Source: Candidatus Kuenenia stuttgartensis
GTDB taxonomy: Bacteria; Pseudomonadota; Alphaproteobacteria; SMXS01
Reading direction: 5' to 3'
Assembly: GCA_943329845.2 (NCBI GenBank)
Contig: CALQFM020000007.1
Coordinates: 1-64,000 of the forward strand
Length of the DNA stretch: 64,000 nucleotides
Positions within the stretch are counted from its first letter, which is position 1. Each line of letters starts with the position of its first letter. The position numbers were made by a program, and so were the translations under genes. The notes under the pieces are model-generated. The model was not told where the DNA came from, did not search any database, and saw only the letters and a list, made by a program, of their open reading frames with translations. Of the stretch, positions 1 to 8,760 are shown in pieces.

Positions 1-55
1 CAAGCACCCGGTCGCGCAAATCCTGCGAGTAGCTCTGCCCTGATCGCCAACCCAT
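1..55 (-). CDS. IS630-family transposase, N-terminal fragment cut by window edge
   Basis: Reading the minus strand from an ATG at position 55 gives MGWRSGQSYSQDLRDRVL, which matches the typical N-terminus of IS630-family transposases, where a YSQDLRxRV motif opens the helix-turn-helix DNA-binding domain. An AAGGAGG ribosome binding site sits at the right distance upstream (about 61-67). Only 18 codons are visible, so whether the gene is intact, truncated or frameshifted cannot be judged. Its neighbour is the DUF962 gene on the same strand, which ends at 144 and is not otherwise related. Confidence 0.65.
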   Translation of the reverse strand, partial: MGWRSGQSYSQDLRDRVL

Positions 56-126
56 CGCCGCCTCCTTCGTGACGGCATCCTATGAATCACACGATCACAC
101 GGTTGGGAATCCCCTAAGTGATTCCG
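1..126 (-). mobile_element. Left-edge fragment of an IS630-family insertion sequence
   Basis: The first 55 bases read on the minus strand as the start of an IS630-type transposase preceded by a perfect Shine-Dalgarno. Beyond it, at about 107-126, lies a short imperfect palindrome with GGAATC/GATTCC arms that could be the terminal inverted repeat. The rest of the element is outside the window, so neither the other end nor a target-site duplication (IS630 elements use TA) can be seen. The element end is inferred. Confidence 0.5.
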
Positions 127-143
127 CTCAACGTGAGGGCGCT

Positions 144-503
144 CTAGCTCTTGGCCTTGGCCCACACGAAGCGTTCGACGATCGGCCGTTCCAGGCCCAT
201 GCGCTTCATCTCGGCGGGCAGGCGGCCGGTGACCAGAAGAAAGCACATATTGAGGTCGCCGACGGCGCTCCACAGCGGGTTCTTGGCGATGGTGGGATGG
301 TTGCCCTCGATCAGATAGTGGCTCCCGAAGGCGAGCGTCAGGGCGAGCAGGATGCCGGCGGGCGCCACCAGCGGCATGCCGATCCCGATAGCGGTGAAGA
401 CTCCGATGGCCCCGATGGTGGACGCGACCAGATGGAAACGCTGCGTCCACTTGCCGCGATGCGCGCCAAGGTAAATGGGCCAGAAGTCGCGGTAGCGTCC
501 CAT
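144..503 (-). CDS. DUF962 (Mpo1-like) membrane protein
   Basis: A 119-residue protein of the DUF962/Mpo1-like family. Characterised eukaryotic members (yeast Mpo1) are endoplasmic-reticulum, Fe-dependent dioxygenases acting on 2-hydroxy fatty acids; short bacterial members are uncharacterised. The sequence has the family pattern of conserved His near residues 13-22 (AHRGKWTQRFH), two hydrophobic helices in the middle, and a second His cluster (GSHYLIEGNHP). The ATG at 503 is preferred to the longer reading frame beginning at 605 because a GAGGAG ribosome binding site precedes it and homology starts at MGRYRDFWP. It lies 147 bp after the AEC transporter on the same strand, so it may have its own promoter. 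Family call is good; biochemical role is inference. Confidence 0.8.
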   Translation of the reverse strand: MGRYRDFWPIYLGAHRGKWTQRFHLVASTIGAIGVFTAIGIGMPLVAPAGILLALTLAFGSHYLIEGNHPTIAKNPLWSAVGDLNMCFLLVTGRLPAEMKRMGLERPIVERFVWAKAKS

Positions 504-650
504 CGAATACTCCTCGTTTGGATCGGTCCGGCTGCGGCTCCCCCGACCGCGCCGGGTATCGATGTTAGCGGGGAGATTACGATCGGGATACCCAATTCCG
601 TCCATTGTTCGATTTTGTACATAACTGTCGAACGGACCGATCAGGCGAGA

Positions 651-1532
651 TCATGAATGCAGGGCGTATGCCATCAGCAGCGGCATGGTGGCGAAGGACA
701 GCGCCGTCGAGATGATGACCGTGCCGGCGACCTCCTCGGCGTGGTCGCCGTAGCGCGCGGCGAACAGGTAGTTGAACACCGCCGGCGGCATGCTGCACAT
801 GATGATCACCACGCCCGCGACGGGGCCGGTCAGCGAGAATGCCCAGATCAGGCCCGCGCCGGTCACGAATCCGATGCCGAGCCGCAGGAGCGAGACGATC
901 AGGCTGTTGCGCAGGCTGACCACCTTGAGCCGTGCCAGCGACACGCCGAGGGTGATCAGCATCATCGGGATCGAGATATCGCCCAGCAGCTTGGTGGTAT
1001 TGTAGAGCCAGCCGGGCAGCGGCAGCCAGCCGGCGAGGAACACCAGCGACGCGAGCGAGGCGTAGATCACCGGCGAGCGCAGCATCTGCCGGGCCGAGAA
1101 CCGGCCCGAGGCGATCCACGGTGCCAGGGTGAACTGCGAGGTCGCGGCGACGATAAAGAAGCCGATGCCGAGCCCCACGCCCACCTCGCCGAACGCGAAC
1201 AGGCACAGCGCCAGGCCCATGTTGCCGTTGTTGGGGAACATGATCGGGGCGACGGTCGCGGTCAACGGCAGCTTCAGCAGCTTCGCCGCCGCGTAGCCGG
1301 AGAGGCCGAAGATGGCGATGGACAGCGCGGCGAAGCCGGCGATGGCGCCGAACGTCGCGATAGGCTCGGTCAGCGACGCCACCCGGCTGAAGATCAGGCA
1401 GGGCGAGGTGACGTTCACCAGCAGCGCCGTCACCAGCAGGGTGTCGAACGGCTGCTCCATCTTGGCCCACAGGAAACCCAGTGCCGCGATCAGGAACACC
1501 GGCGCGATGATCGAGAAGACCTCGGCTAGCAT
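651..1532 (-). CDS. AEC (auxin efflux carrier) family transporter
   Basis: 293 residues, almost entirely hydrophobic, with about ten predicted membrane helices in the two-bundle pattern of AEC permeases. The N-terminal helix with FLWAKMEQPFDTLLVTALLVNVTSPCLIF and the central FPNNGNMGLALCLF (an N-rich discontinuous helix) are family hallmarks. Bacterial AEC members often export or import organic acids such as malonate or malate; the substrate here is not indicated by context. The gene starts 10 bp after the stop of the CNNM/CorC gene and is probably the last gene of the aroK-aroB operon transcript. A strong family assignment with unknown substrate. Confidence 0.88.
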   Translation of the reverse strand: MLAEVFSIIAPVFLIAALGFLWAKMEQPFDTLLVTALLVNVTSPCLIFSRVASLTEPIATFGAIAGFAALSIAIFGLSGYAAAKLLKLPLTATVAPIMFPNNGNMGLALCLFAFGEVGVGLGIGFFIVAATSQFTLAPWIASGRFSARQMLRSPVIYASLASLVFLAGWLPLPGWLYNTTKLLGDISIPMMLITLGVSLARLKVVSLRNSLIVSLLRLGIGFVTGAGLIWAFSLTGPVAGVVIIMCSMPPAVFNYLFAARYGDHAEEVAGTVIISTALSFATMPLLMAYALHS

Positions 1533-1542
1533 GCGCGCGCGG

Positions 1543-2826
1543 TCATATGGCGGCAGCCTCGACGCTCACCGGCGCGGTGATCCGCAGCAGGGTGAGCTGG
1601 TTGCGGCGCTTCTGCAGCACCTCGAACTTGTAGCCGCCGAACTTGAACGTCTGGCCGGCCTCGGGAATCGTCTGCGCCGCGTGGATGACGTAGCCGGCGA
1701 TGGTCGTGGCGTGCTCGTCGGACAGTTCCCAGTCCATGGCGCGGTTGAGGTCGCGGATGGTGGTCGTGCCGTCGACGATCAGCCTGCCGTCCGCCTGCGG
1801 CCGGATGCCGCTCTGCGGCAGGTCGTGCTCGTCGGCGATGTCGCCGACGATTTCCTCCAGGATGTCCTCGAGGGTGACGAGACCCTTCAGCACGCTGTAC
1901 TCGTCGATCACCAGCGCGAAATGCGACCGGCGGGCCCTGAAGGCGTTGAGTTGCTCGCGCAGCGTGGCGGTCTCGGGAACATACCAGGGCGGCAACATGG
2001 TGGCCTCGACCTGCTCCATGCTGAGCGTCCCGTGCTGGCGGCGCAGGGCGCGCAGCAGCGCCTTGGTGTGCAGGACGCCGATGATGTTCTCGGGATTGTC
2101 CCGCCACAGCGGAATGCGCGTGTAGGGGCTCGCCACGACCTCCTCGACGATGGCCTCGGGGCCGATGGCCGCGTCGATCATCTTCATGTTGCGGCGGTGG
2201 ACCATGACCTCGGACACCTCCAGCTCGTCGAGGTCGAGGACGCTGCCCAGCATGTCGCGGTGGGTTTTCACCAGGTGCCGGTTGTCCTGCTGGTCGATGG
2301 CGCCGCGCACCACGTCCTGCACCGACAGCACCGGCTGGTCGGCCTCCATACGCAGGCCGAAAAGCTGCAGCATGCCGCGCATCAGCTTCTGGCAGACTAC
2401 GGTGACCGGCGAGAGCAGGCTGACCAGCATCTCCATGGACGGCGCCAGCGCCAGCGCCGCCCGGTCGGCCTGGCGCACGACCAGCGTCTTGGGCACCACC
2501 TCGGCCAGCAGGATCACCAGCACGGAGACCAGCGGCGCGGCGATCAGCAGCGCGTAGGGCCCCCAGAAGCTGGCGAACAGGCCGGTCGCCAGCGCCGTCG
2601 CCATGATGATCACCAGCGTGTCGCCCAGCAGGATGGCGCCCGCCAGCCGCTCGGCGTTCTTCTGCAGCCGCTCGACGCACCGGGCGCGCTCGTTGCCGTC
2701 GCGCGACAGCTTCTGGATGCGCCGGCGCGAGGCGGCGTTGAGTGCGGTCTCGGTGGCCGAAAAATATGCTGACACCGCTAGCAGGACGATGATGGCCAGC
2801 ACGGTGATGGATGCGGCCATCGACAT
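1543..2826 (-). CDS. CNNM/CorC-type (DUF21 + CBS pair + CorC_HlyC) membrane protein
   Basis: 427 residues. Residues 1-190 form the DUF21/CNNM membrane domain, beginning with the typical SAYFSATETALNAASRRR segment. A CBS-domain pair occupies about 200-330 (including RIPLWRDNPENIIGVLHTK and IDEYSVLKGLVTLEDILEEIVG), and a CorC_HlyC C-terminal domain about 340-420. The family is linked to Mg2+/Co2+ export and resistance. The gene starts 3 bp after aroB, an arrangement very common in alphaproteobacteria, and feeds into the AEC gene. The CBS pair in the family binds Mg-ATP. The older label hemolysin is not supported. Family assignment is secure, transport direction is from characterised relatives. 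Confidence 0.92.
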   Translation of the reverse strand: MSMAASITVLAIIVLLAVSAYFSATETALNAASRRRIQKLSRDGNERARCVERLQKNAERLAGAILLGDTLVIIMATALATGLFASFWGPYALLIAAPLVSVLVILLAEVVPKTLVVRQADRAALALAPSMEMLVSLLSPVTVVCQKLMRGMLQLFGLRMEADQPVLSVQDVVRGAIDQQDNRHLVKTHRDMLGSVLDLDELEVSEVMVHRRNMKMIDAAIGPEAIVEEVVASPYTRIPLWRDNPENIIGVLHTKALLRALRRQHGTLSMEQVEATMLPPWYVPETATLREQLNAFRARRSHFALVIDEYSVLKGLVTLEDILEEIVGDIADEHDLPQSGIRPQADGRLIVDGTTTIRDLNRAMDWELSDEHATTIAGYVIHAAQTIPEAGQTFKFGGYKFEVLQKRRNQLTLLRITAPVSVEAAAI

Positions 2827-2829
2827 GGA

Positions 2830-3945
2830 TCAGGCCGCTTGCAACGCGTCGTTCAGCATGTCCTCGACGGCGGCGGCGTCGACATCGCTGGTCAGGAACG
2901 CATCGCCGATGCCGCGCGCCAATACGAAGGTGATCTTGCCGTCCTTCACCTTCTTGTCCTGGGCCATGTGGCCGATCAGGGTGCGTGCGTCCATGCGTGC
3001 GCCGGCGATGTCGGCGGGCGAGGCGGGCAGGCCCAGCCGCCGCAGATGGTTGCGCACCAGCGCCGGCGCCTGTCGGTCGCACAGGCCGAGCCGGGCCGAC
3101 AACTCGAACGCCAGCACCATGCCGATGGCGACGCCCTCGCCGTGCAGCAGCCGGTCCGAATAGCCGGTCTCGGCCTCGAGCGCGTGGCCGAAGGTGTGGC
3201 CCAGGTTCAGCAGCGCGCGGTCGCCGGTCTCGAACTCGTCGGCGGCCACCACCTCGGCCTTCGCGCGGCAGCTCGTGGCGATGGCATAGGCGCGGGCGTC
3301 GGGATCGCCCGCCATCACCTCGGCGCCGTGCGCCTCCAGCCAGTCGAAGAACGCGACGTCGCGGATCAGGCCGTATTTCAGCACCTCGGCATAGCCCGCG
3401 CCCAGCTCGCGGCGGGGCAGGGTGTCGAGCACCCCGGTGTCGGCAAGCACCAGGCTGGGCTGGTGGAAGGTGCCGACAAGGTTCTTGCCGTGGCGTGTGT
3501 TGATGCCGGTCTTGCCGCCCACCGAGCTGTCCACCTGTGACAGCAACGTGGTCGGGACCTGGATGAAGCCGATGCCCCGGCGCAGGATGCTGGCGGCGAA
3601 ACCGGTCAGGTCGCCGATGACCCCGCCGCCCAGCGCGATCACCCGGTCGCGGCGCTCCAGCCTGGCGTCGAGCATGGCGCCGAGCAGCTCTTCCAGGTGG
3701 TCGAAGCTCTTGGTCTTTTCTCCGGCCGGCAGCACGTGGACGCCGGACTCGATGCCCGTCAGGTCCAGCGCCCCCCGCAGCGTGTCGAGGTGAATCCCGG
3801 CCACATTCTCGTCAGTGACAATGAAGGTTCTGGGGCGCTTCAGGAACGGCCCGATCAGGTCGCCGGCGGCGCGCACCAGGCCGGTGCCGACAATGATATC
3901 ATAGGACCTGTCGCCCAGGCCGACAGTGACGCTTTCATGGATCAT
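2830..3945 (-). CDS. aroB: 3-dehydroquinate synthase
   Basis: Second step of the shikimate pathway: converts DAHP to 3-dehydroquinate in the cytoplasm using NAD+ and a divalent metal. The 371-residue length is normal. The NAD-binding GGGVIGDLTGFAAS segment, the GKTGIN loop and the three metal ligand regions GYAEVLKYGLI (Glu), NLGHTFGHALE (His) and LLHGEGVAIGM (His) are all present. Its ATG overlaps the aroK stop by four bases (ATGA), showing translational coupling, and it is followed after 3 bp by the CNNM transporter gene. No anomaly seen. Confidence 0.97.
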   Translation of the reverse strand: MIHESVTVGLGDRSYDIIVGTGLVRAAGDLIGPFLKRPRTFIVTDENVAGIHLDTLRGALDLTGIESGVHVLPAGEKTKSFDHLEELLGAMLDARLERRDRVIALGGGVIGDLTGFAASILRRGIGFIQVPTTLLSQVDSSVGGKTGINTRHGKNLVGTFHQPSLVLADTGVLDTLPRRELGAGYAEVLKYGLIRDVAFFDWLEAHGAEVMAGDPDARAYAIATSCRAKAEVVAADEFETGDRALLNLGHTFGHALEAETGYSDRLLHGEGVAIGMVLAFELSARLGLCDRQAPALVRNHLRRLGLPASPADIAGARMDARTLIGHMAQDKKVKDGKITFVLARGIGDAFLTSDVDAAAVEDMLNDALQAA

Positions 3946-4517
3946 GCTGACGCGGCCCGACGGTTCTTGAGCGCTTCGACGACGGCCTCGACCACCGCTT
4001 CATGGGGGCCGTCGTGACTCTCCACATGGATGTCGGCCTCTGCATAGAACGGATTCCGCTTCTCCGCCAGATCGCGAAGGATGGTTTCCGGATCGCCCTG
4101 CGACAGGAGCGGCCGCGTATCGCGCTTGCCGACCCGGGCGACCAGCGTCTTGATGTCGGCCTTGAGCCAGACCGAGACGCCCGCTTCCTTCACCCGTTGG
4201 CGGGTTTCCGCGTTCATGAACGCGCCGCCACCCGTCGCCACCACCTGCGGCGGCCCGGCCATCAGGCGGCAGATCACCCGGCGCTCGCCCTCGCGGAACG
4301 CCGCCTCGCCATAGCACTCGAAGATGTCCTTGATGGAACAGCCCGCCGCCTTCTCGATCTCGGCGTCGGCATCGACAAAGGTAACGCCCAGGCGCTTCGC
4401 CAGGCGGCGCCCGATCGTGGTCTTTCCGGCACCCATCAGGCCAACCAGGACGATGGATTTTTCCAGCTGAACGGGCGGCGGAACGTCGGCCGTGCCCTCG
4501 TCGTTAACCTTGTCCAT
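3942..4517 (-). CDS. aroK: Shikimate kinase
   Basis: Phosphorylates shikimate at the 3-OH with ATP. 191 residues from the ATG at 4517. Walker A is GLMGAGKTTIGRRLA; the shikimate-binding DADAEIE, the GGGAF motif and the LID region RDTRPLL are all present. A TTG three codons upstream (4526) is an alternative start with a similarly weak ribosome binding site; the N-terminal 20 residues before the core are poorly conserved in the family, so the start is uncertain. First gene of the minus-strand operon aroK-aroB-CNNM-AEC. It is divergent from the small membrane protein at 4604, leaving 86 bp that must hold both promoters. Confidence 0.95.
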   Translation of the reverse strand: MDKVNDEGTADVPPPVQLEKSIVLVGLMGAGKTTIGRRLAKRLGVTFVDADAEIEKAAGCSIKDIFECYGEAAFREGERRVICRLMAGPPQVVATGGGAFMNAETRQRVKEAGVSVWLKADIKTLVARVGKRDTRPLLSQGDPETILRDLAEKRNPFYAEADIHVESHDGPHEAVVEAVVEALKNRRAASA

Positions 4518-4603
4518 GTGCTTCAATGCATCTCGTTTCGGCGTATGTTATATGCATTCGCCTCGGAAATCAGCCTTGCAGGCAACAAAGGAGAGAGCCG
4601 CTC

Positions 4604-4750
4604 TTGAACAAGATTCGCAGCCTCGCTATCGCGCTCGTCATCCTCGTCGTTCTGGCCGGCGCCGGCCTCGCCTTCCTGCAGTTCTGGGATCCGCCCGCAC
4701 CCTCGGCCGAGGTGGAAAAAGACCTGCCCAATGAAACGCTGCAGAAGTAG
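4604..4750 (+). CDS. Small single-span membrane or lipoprotein-like protein (TTG start)
   Basis: A 48-residue protein starting at TTG 4604 with a good AAAGGAGAGAG ribosome binding site at 4587-4597. It has a basic N-terminus, one hydrophobic helix (ALVILVVLAGAGLAFLQF) and a short acidic tail of about 20 residues. It is not recognised as a named family. It precedes, and at its end overlaps the start of, the large exported protein at 4731, so the two are probably co-translated. A small inner-membrane partner of that exported protein is one possibility, but it is only inference from position. Confidence 0.6.
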   Translation: MNKIRSLAIALVILVVLAGAGLAFLQFWDPPAPSAEVEKDLPNETLQK

Positions 4751-6674
4751 CCGGCGCATCATGCACCGGTTTACGCTGGCGGCCGTGGCGCTTCTGGCGG
4801 CCACGGCCCCTGCCTGGGCGCAGTTCGACCCGACGGTGGTTCCAAGCCAGCCGGCCAAGCCAGCGCCGTTGCCCGAATCGGCGGTGCAGCAGGCCCCGCT
4901 CGACGCCGCGCAACCTGGCGACCAGCTGCCGGCGCAGGGCGTCTACCAGCAGGGACTGGATTCGCTGGACCCGTCGTCACCGGGCATTCTCACCCAGGCC
5001 AATGGCGGCTTCCCCGGCACCATGTGGCAGGGAAGCGACCGGCGCGCCCTTGTGGCGCTGATGCCGCGCATGCCGATCGGCAAGGGCTCGCCCGCCATGC
5101 GCTCGCTGGCCGAGCGCCTGTTGCTCAGCGAGGCGCAGGTGCCGGAGGGGGGCTCCAAAAACATCTATGACGTGTTCCAGGCCCGCGTCGACCGGCTGGT
5201 CGCGGCAGGCTACGGTGCCGAGATCGCCGACCTGTTCGGCCGCGTCCCCGACAAGATTCCTGGAGCGGCCCTGGCCCACGCACGCGTCGATGCGCTGTTG
5301 CTGGCGGGTAGCGCCGACGCGGCCTGCGATGAGGCGTTGAACGCCAACCAACGCAGCGAAGAGGCGTCGTGGCTGGAGACGGTCGCTTACTGCAAGCTGC
5401 TCAAGGGCGACGCGAACGGCGCTGGTTTCACCGCCGACATGCTGCGCGAGACCGGCGCGGGAGATCCCGATTTCTTCGCGCTGCTGGGCTGGCTCAGTCA
5501 GCCGGCAGAAGCACGCGGCGACAAGCCCAAGCTGGCCAACAGCGTGCCTCTGACGCCGCTCAAGCTGGCGATGCTGAAGGCATCGGGCAGTGAGGTCGCC
5601 GTTGCGACGCTGGAGCAGGCGAGCCCCATCGTGCTGGTCGCCGTGGCCAACGACAAGGATCTGCCCTCCGAGGTCAAGCTGGAGGCGGCCGAACGCGCCG
5701 CCCGCAGCGGCGCCATCGGCGCCAGGGATCTGGCGGCGGCTTATGCGGGTGTGACGCTGAATGCGCCGGATCTGGTCGACCCCGTCACCGCGGCGGCAGG
5801 CCAGCCCGGCGGCCGCGGTGGCGCGCTGCTCTATCAGGCCGCCATGCAGGCGCCCGATGCCGTGACCAAGCTGAAAATCCTCCAGGCGATCTGGGCGCGG
5901 GCCAAGGCGGACGGCAGCTATCTGCTGGCGGCGCGCGTCAACGCCGAGGCGACGAAGTCACTGCTGCCGGCGCCCGCCGCGCCCGAACCGGCGGCGCCGC
6001 CGCCCGAAGCGGCCGAGCCGGCGCTCGAAGACGCGCCCCTGTCGCTGGTGCCGGACGCCGCCGTGGTCGAACCGCCGCCCGCGCCCGAACCGGTCGAAAT
6101 ACCGCAAGAGCTGGTGGCCGCGGCGCCGGACATCGTCCGAGCCCTGCTGGCGGCCGGAGAGGTCGAGGTGGCCCGCGCGTGGTATGCCATTATCGATGAC
6201 CAGGCCTCGGGCGGCGACGCCAATGCCACGGTGACCCAGGCCCAGCTCTGGCCGCTGATGGTGGTGGCCGATCCCGAAAGTCACTTCGACGAACCGTTGT
6301 TCGACGGCTGGTGGCGCAACCAGTCGTCCCTGGGCAGTGCCGATCGCTCGCGGCGGGGCACGGTGCTGATGGCGGTGCTGGAAGGCCTTGGCCAGTCGGT
6401 GCCGCAGGCCTTCTGGGGCGGCCTCTATATGGGCGCCGAAGCCGCCGACGTGCGGATGCCGCCGCTGCCCGTATGGCGCGGCCTGAACGCCGCCGCGCAA
6501 GCCGGACGGCTCGGCGAGACCGTGCTGCTGTCGCTGGTGATCCTGGGCGATCCCGGACCCGGCAAGGCCAACCCGGCGGTGCTGGCCGACGTGCTGAAGG
6601 CGCTGTCGAAGGTCGGGCTGGAGCACGACGCCCGGGCGCTGGCGCTCGAAGCGCTTATTGATTCCGGCTTCTGA
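4731..6674 (+). CDS. Large exported protein of unknown function
   Basis: 647 residues if the ATG at 4731 is used (GGAAAAAGA upstream); an in-frame ATG at 4761 gives 637. Either way an N-terminal signal peptide ends at about AATAPAWAQ. The longer form has an SSRRIMH stretch resembling a twin-arginine motif, which would be lost with the shorter start. The mature part is Ala-rich, helical and shows repeated helix pairs of the kind found in TPR/Sel1-like solenoids, interrupted by a Pro-Ala-Glu linker at about 410-460. No enzymatic motif was seen. It lies between the small membrane protein and xerD; the start of xerD follows its stop by 13 bp. Probably a periplasmic protein; function unknown. Confidence 0.7.
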   Translation: MKRCRSSRRIMHRFTLAAVALLAATAPAWAQFDPTVVPSQPAKPAPLPESAVQQAPLDAAQPGDQLPAQGVYQQGLDSLDPSSPGILTQANGGFPGTMWQGSDRRALVALMPRMPIGKGSPAMRSLAERLLLSEAQVPEGGSKNIYDVFQARVDRLVAAGYGAEIADLFGRVPDKIPGAALAHARVDALLLAGSADAACDEALNANQRSEEASWLETVAYCKLLKGDANGAGFTADMLRETGAGDPDFFALLGWLSQPAEARGDKPKLANSVPLTPLKLAMLKASGSEVAVATLEQASPIVLVAVANDKDLPSEVKLEAAERAARSGAIGARDLAAAYAGVTLNAPDLVDPVTAAAGQPGGRGGALLYQAAMQAPDAVTKLKILQAIWARAKADGSYLLAARVNAEATKSLLPAPAAPEPAAPPPEAAEPALEDAPLSLVPDAAVVEPPPAPEPVEIPQELVAAAPDIVRALLAAGEVEVARAWYAIIDDQASGGDANATVTQAQLWPLMVVADPESHFDEPLFDGWWRNQSSLGSADRSRRGTVLMAVLEGLGQSVPQAFWGGLYMGAEAADVRMPPLPVWRGLNAAAQAGRLGETVLLSLVILGDPGPGKANPAVLADVLKALSKVGLEHDARALALEALIDSGF

Positions 6675-6687
6675 GGAGGCGCCGCGG

Positions 6688-7614
6688 ATGGCTGGCGATC
6701 CCTACCTGATCGAAGCCTTCCTGGAGATGATGGCCGCAGAACGCGGCGCCGCGCTCAATACGCTGGAAGCCTATCGCCGCGACCTGTCAGACTTCGGCGA
6801 GTTCGCCGCGCGGCGCGGCGGGCTGAAGGCGACGGACACCGAAGCGATCCGCGCCTATCTGGCCCGGCTCGACGACGCTGGCTTCGCGCCGCGCACCGCG
6901 GCCCGCCGGCTGTCGGCGCTGAAGCAGTTCTTCCGGTTCATGTATGCCGACGGCATGCGCGCCGACGATCCGGCCGCCTCGCTGGAAGGTCCCAAGCGCG
7001 GGCGCACCCTGCCCAAGGTGCTCAGCGTATCCGAGGTCGACCAGCTGATGCAGGCGGCCCAGGCGCGCATGGCGGCGGCGGAGTCGCCGCGCAGCATCCG
7101 GCTCGTCGCGCTGCTCGAGGTGATCTACGCCACCGGCCTGCGCGTCTCCGAGCTGGTCAAGCTGCCGGTGTCGTCGGCGCGGGGCGACGCGCGCGTCATG
7201 CTGGTCACGGGCAAGGGCGGCCGCGAGCGGATGGTGCCGCTGAGCCCGCCGGCCAAGGCCGCCATGACCGAATACCTGAAGGTCCGGCCCAGGTTCCTTG
7301 CACAGGCCGGCACGCGCGGCACGGCCTATCTGTTCCCGTCGCGCGGCAAGGCCGGCCATTTGACCCGCGTGCGCTTCTTCCAGCTGCTCGACGAACTCGC
7401 CGTCGAGGCCGGGATCGATCCGCGCCGTGTCAGCCCGCATGTGCTGCGCCATGCCTTCGCCAGCCACCTGCTCAACAACGGCGCCGACCTGCGCTCGGTG
7501 CAGCAGATGCTGGGGCACGCCGACATCAGCACCACCCAGATCTACACCCATGTTCTGGAGGAGCGGCTGCAGGCGCTGGTGCGCGACGGCCACCCGCTGG
7601 CCAAGGCGACCTGA
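6688..7614 (+). CDS. xerD: Site-specific tyrosine recombinase XerD
   Basis: 308 residues from ATG 6688, chosen because GAGGAGG at 6673-6679 lies at ideal distance; an earlier in-frame ATG at 6658 lies inside the preceding gene. The N-terminal SAM-like core-binding domain spans about 1-95, the catalytic domain about 110-300. Catalytic residues are visible: Arg in ATGLRVSELVKL, Lys in VTGKGGRER, His/Arg in HVLRHAFASHLL, His in LGHADIST and Tyr in TQIYTHV. XerD with XerC resolves chromosome dimers at dif. In alphaproteobacteria xerD often sits next to aroK, as here. XerC would share most motifs; context favours XerD. Confidence 0.93.
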   Translation: MAGDPYLIEAFLEMMAAERGAALNTLEAYRRDLSDFGEFAARRGGLKATDTEAIRAYLARLDDAGFAPRTAARRLSALKQFFRFMYADGMRADDPAASLEGPKRGRTLPKVLSVSEVDQLMQAAQARMAAAESPRSIRLVALLEVIYATGLRVSELVKLPVSSARGDARVMLVTGKGGRERMVPLSPPAKAAMTEYLKVRPRFLAQAGTRGTAYLFPSRGKAGHLTRVRFFQLLDELAVEAGIDPRRVSPHVLRHAFASHLLNNGADLRSVQQMLGHADISTTQIYTHVLEERLQALVRDGHPLAKAT

Positions 7615-7708
7615 ACGAAGGGCAGGGTTGCCGTCCGCTCGATTGACTCGCCTTGATGCGCTGGATAGCGTGCCGGAGAATTCAGCAGCCCACCCAGAAG
7701 AGGCGATC

Positions 7709-8686
7709 ATGGCATTTCTTCCCGTCGAACAGGCCCCGGCCCGCATCAACCGCAGCGAGCTGGCCGTGCCCGGCTCCAACTCCCGGTTCCTCGAGAAGGC
7801 GGCCCAGTCGGACGCCGATGTCGTGTTCCTCGACCTGGAAGACGCGGTCGCCCCGGACGACAAGGAGCGCGCCCGCAAGCTGGTGATCGACGCCATCAAC
7901 GATCTGGACTGGGGCCGCAAGACGGTCTCGGTGCGCATCAACGCCACCGATACCCACTACATGTACCGCGACGTGGTCGACCTGATGGAGAACGCCGGCG
8001 AGCGGCTCGACCTGATCATGCTGCCCAAGGTCGACGTGCCCGAGGATGTCTACGCCCTCGACATGCTGTGCACCCAGATCGAGACCGCCAAGGGCCGCAA
8101 GAAGCGCGTCGGCTTCGAGCTGATCATCGAGACCGCGCGTGGCCTGATGAACATCGACGCCATCGCCGGCGCGTCGAAGCGCAACGAATCGCTGCATTTC
8201 GGCGTCGCCGACTTCGCCGCCTCGATGAAGATGCGCACCACGCAGATCGGCGGCCCGCACCCGGATTACGTGGTGCTGTCCAACGCCGACGAGGGCGGCA
8301 AGCGCGACACCTACTGGGGCGACATGTGGCACTACGCCATTGTCCGCATGGTGGTCGCGGCCCGTTCGCACGGCCTGCGCCCCATCGACGGCCCGTTCGG
8401 CGACTTCTCCGATCCGGACGGCTACCGCGCCCAGGCCAACCGTGCCGGCGTGCTGGGCTGCGAGGGCAAGTGGGCGATCCATCCGTCGCAGGTGACCCTG
8501 GGCAACGAACTGTTCAGCCCGTCCGAGGTCGAGGTCACCAAGGCCAAGCGCATCCTGGAGGCCATGGTCATCGCCCAGAAAGAGGGCCGCGGCGCCGTCG
8601 CGCTCGACGGCAAGCTGATCGACCTGGCGTCGATCCGCCAAGCCGAGGTACTGATCGCGACCGTCGAAAAGCTGAAGGCGCTGTAA
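7709..8686 (+). CDS. mcl: HpcH/HpaI-family CoA lyase, malyl-CoA / beta-methylmalyl-CoA lyase-like
   Basis: 325 residues from ATG 7709 (AGAAGAGG upstream). It is a CitE/Mcl-type TIM-barrel lyase with the VVFLDLEDAVAPDDK metal/phosphate region, VRINATDTHYMYRD, FELIIETARGLMNID and the C-terminal GKWAIHPSQV segment typical of these enzymes. The pattern and length closely resemble Rhodobacter Mcl1, which reversibly cleaves malyl-CoA to acetyl-CoA and glyoxylate and acts on beta-methylmalyl-CoA in the ethylmalonyl-CoA pathway. Other members of the superfamily (citramalyl-CoA lyase, citrate lyase beta) cannot be excluded. It ends with a rho-independent terminator and is monocistronic. Confidence 0.8.
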   Translation: MAFLPVEQAPARINRSELAVPGSNSRFLEKAAQSDADVVFLDLEDAVAPDDKERARKLVIDAINDLDWGRKTVSVRINATDTHYMYRDVVDLMENAGERLDLIMLPKVDVPEDVYALDMLCTQIETAKGRKKRVGFELIIETARGLMNIDAIAGASKRNESLHFGVADFAASMKMRTTQIGGPHPDYVVLSNADEGGKRDTYWGDMWHYAIVRMVVAARSHGLRPIDGPFGDFSDPDGYRAQANRAGVLGCEGKWAIHPSQVTLGNELFSPSEVEVTKAKRILEAMVIAQKEGRGAVALDGKLIDLASIRQAEVLIATVEKLKAL

Positions 8687-8703
8687 GCGTCGCATGTTTT
8701 GGG

Positions 8704-8739
8704 GCCGCCGTCCCGGGATGCCGGGGCGGTGGCTTTTTA
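8704..8739 (+). terminator. Rho-independent terminator of the malyl-CoA lyase-like gene
   Basis: A 13-bp stem (8704-8716 with 8721-8733, including one G-T pair) closes a GATG loop and is followed by TTTTT at 8734-8738. No T tract lies on the other strand, so it works for the plus-strand gene only. Confidence 0.88.
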
Positions 8740-8760
8740 TAGCCGTGAGGCTGTAGGAGA

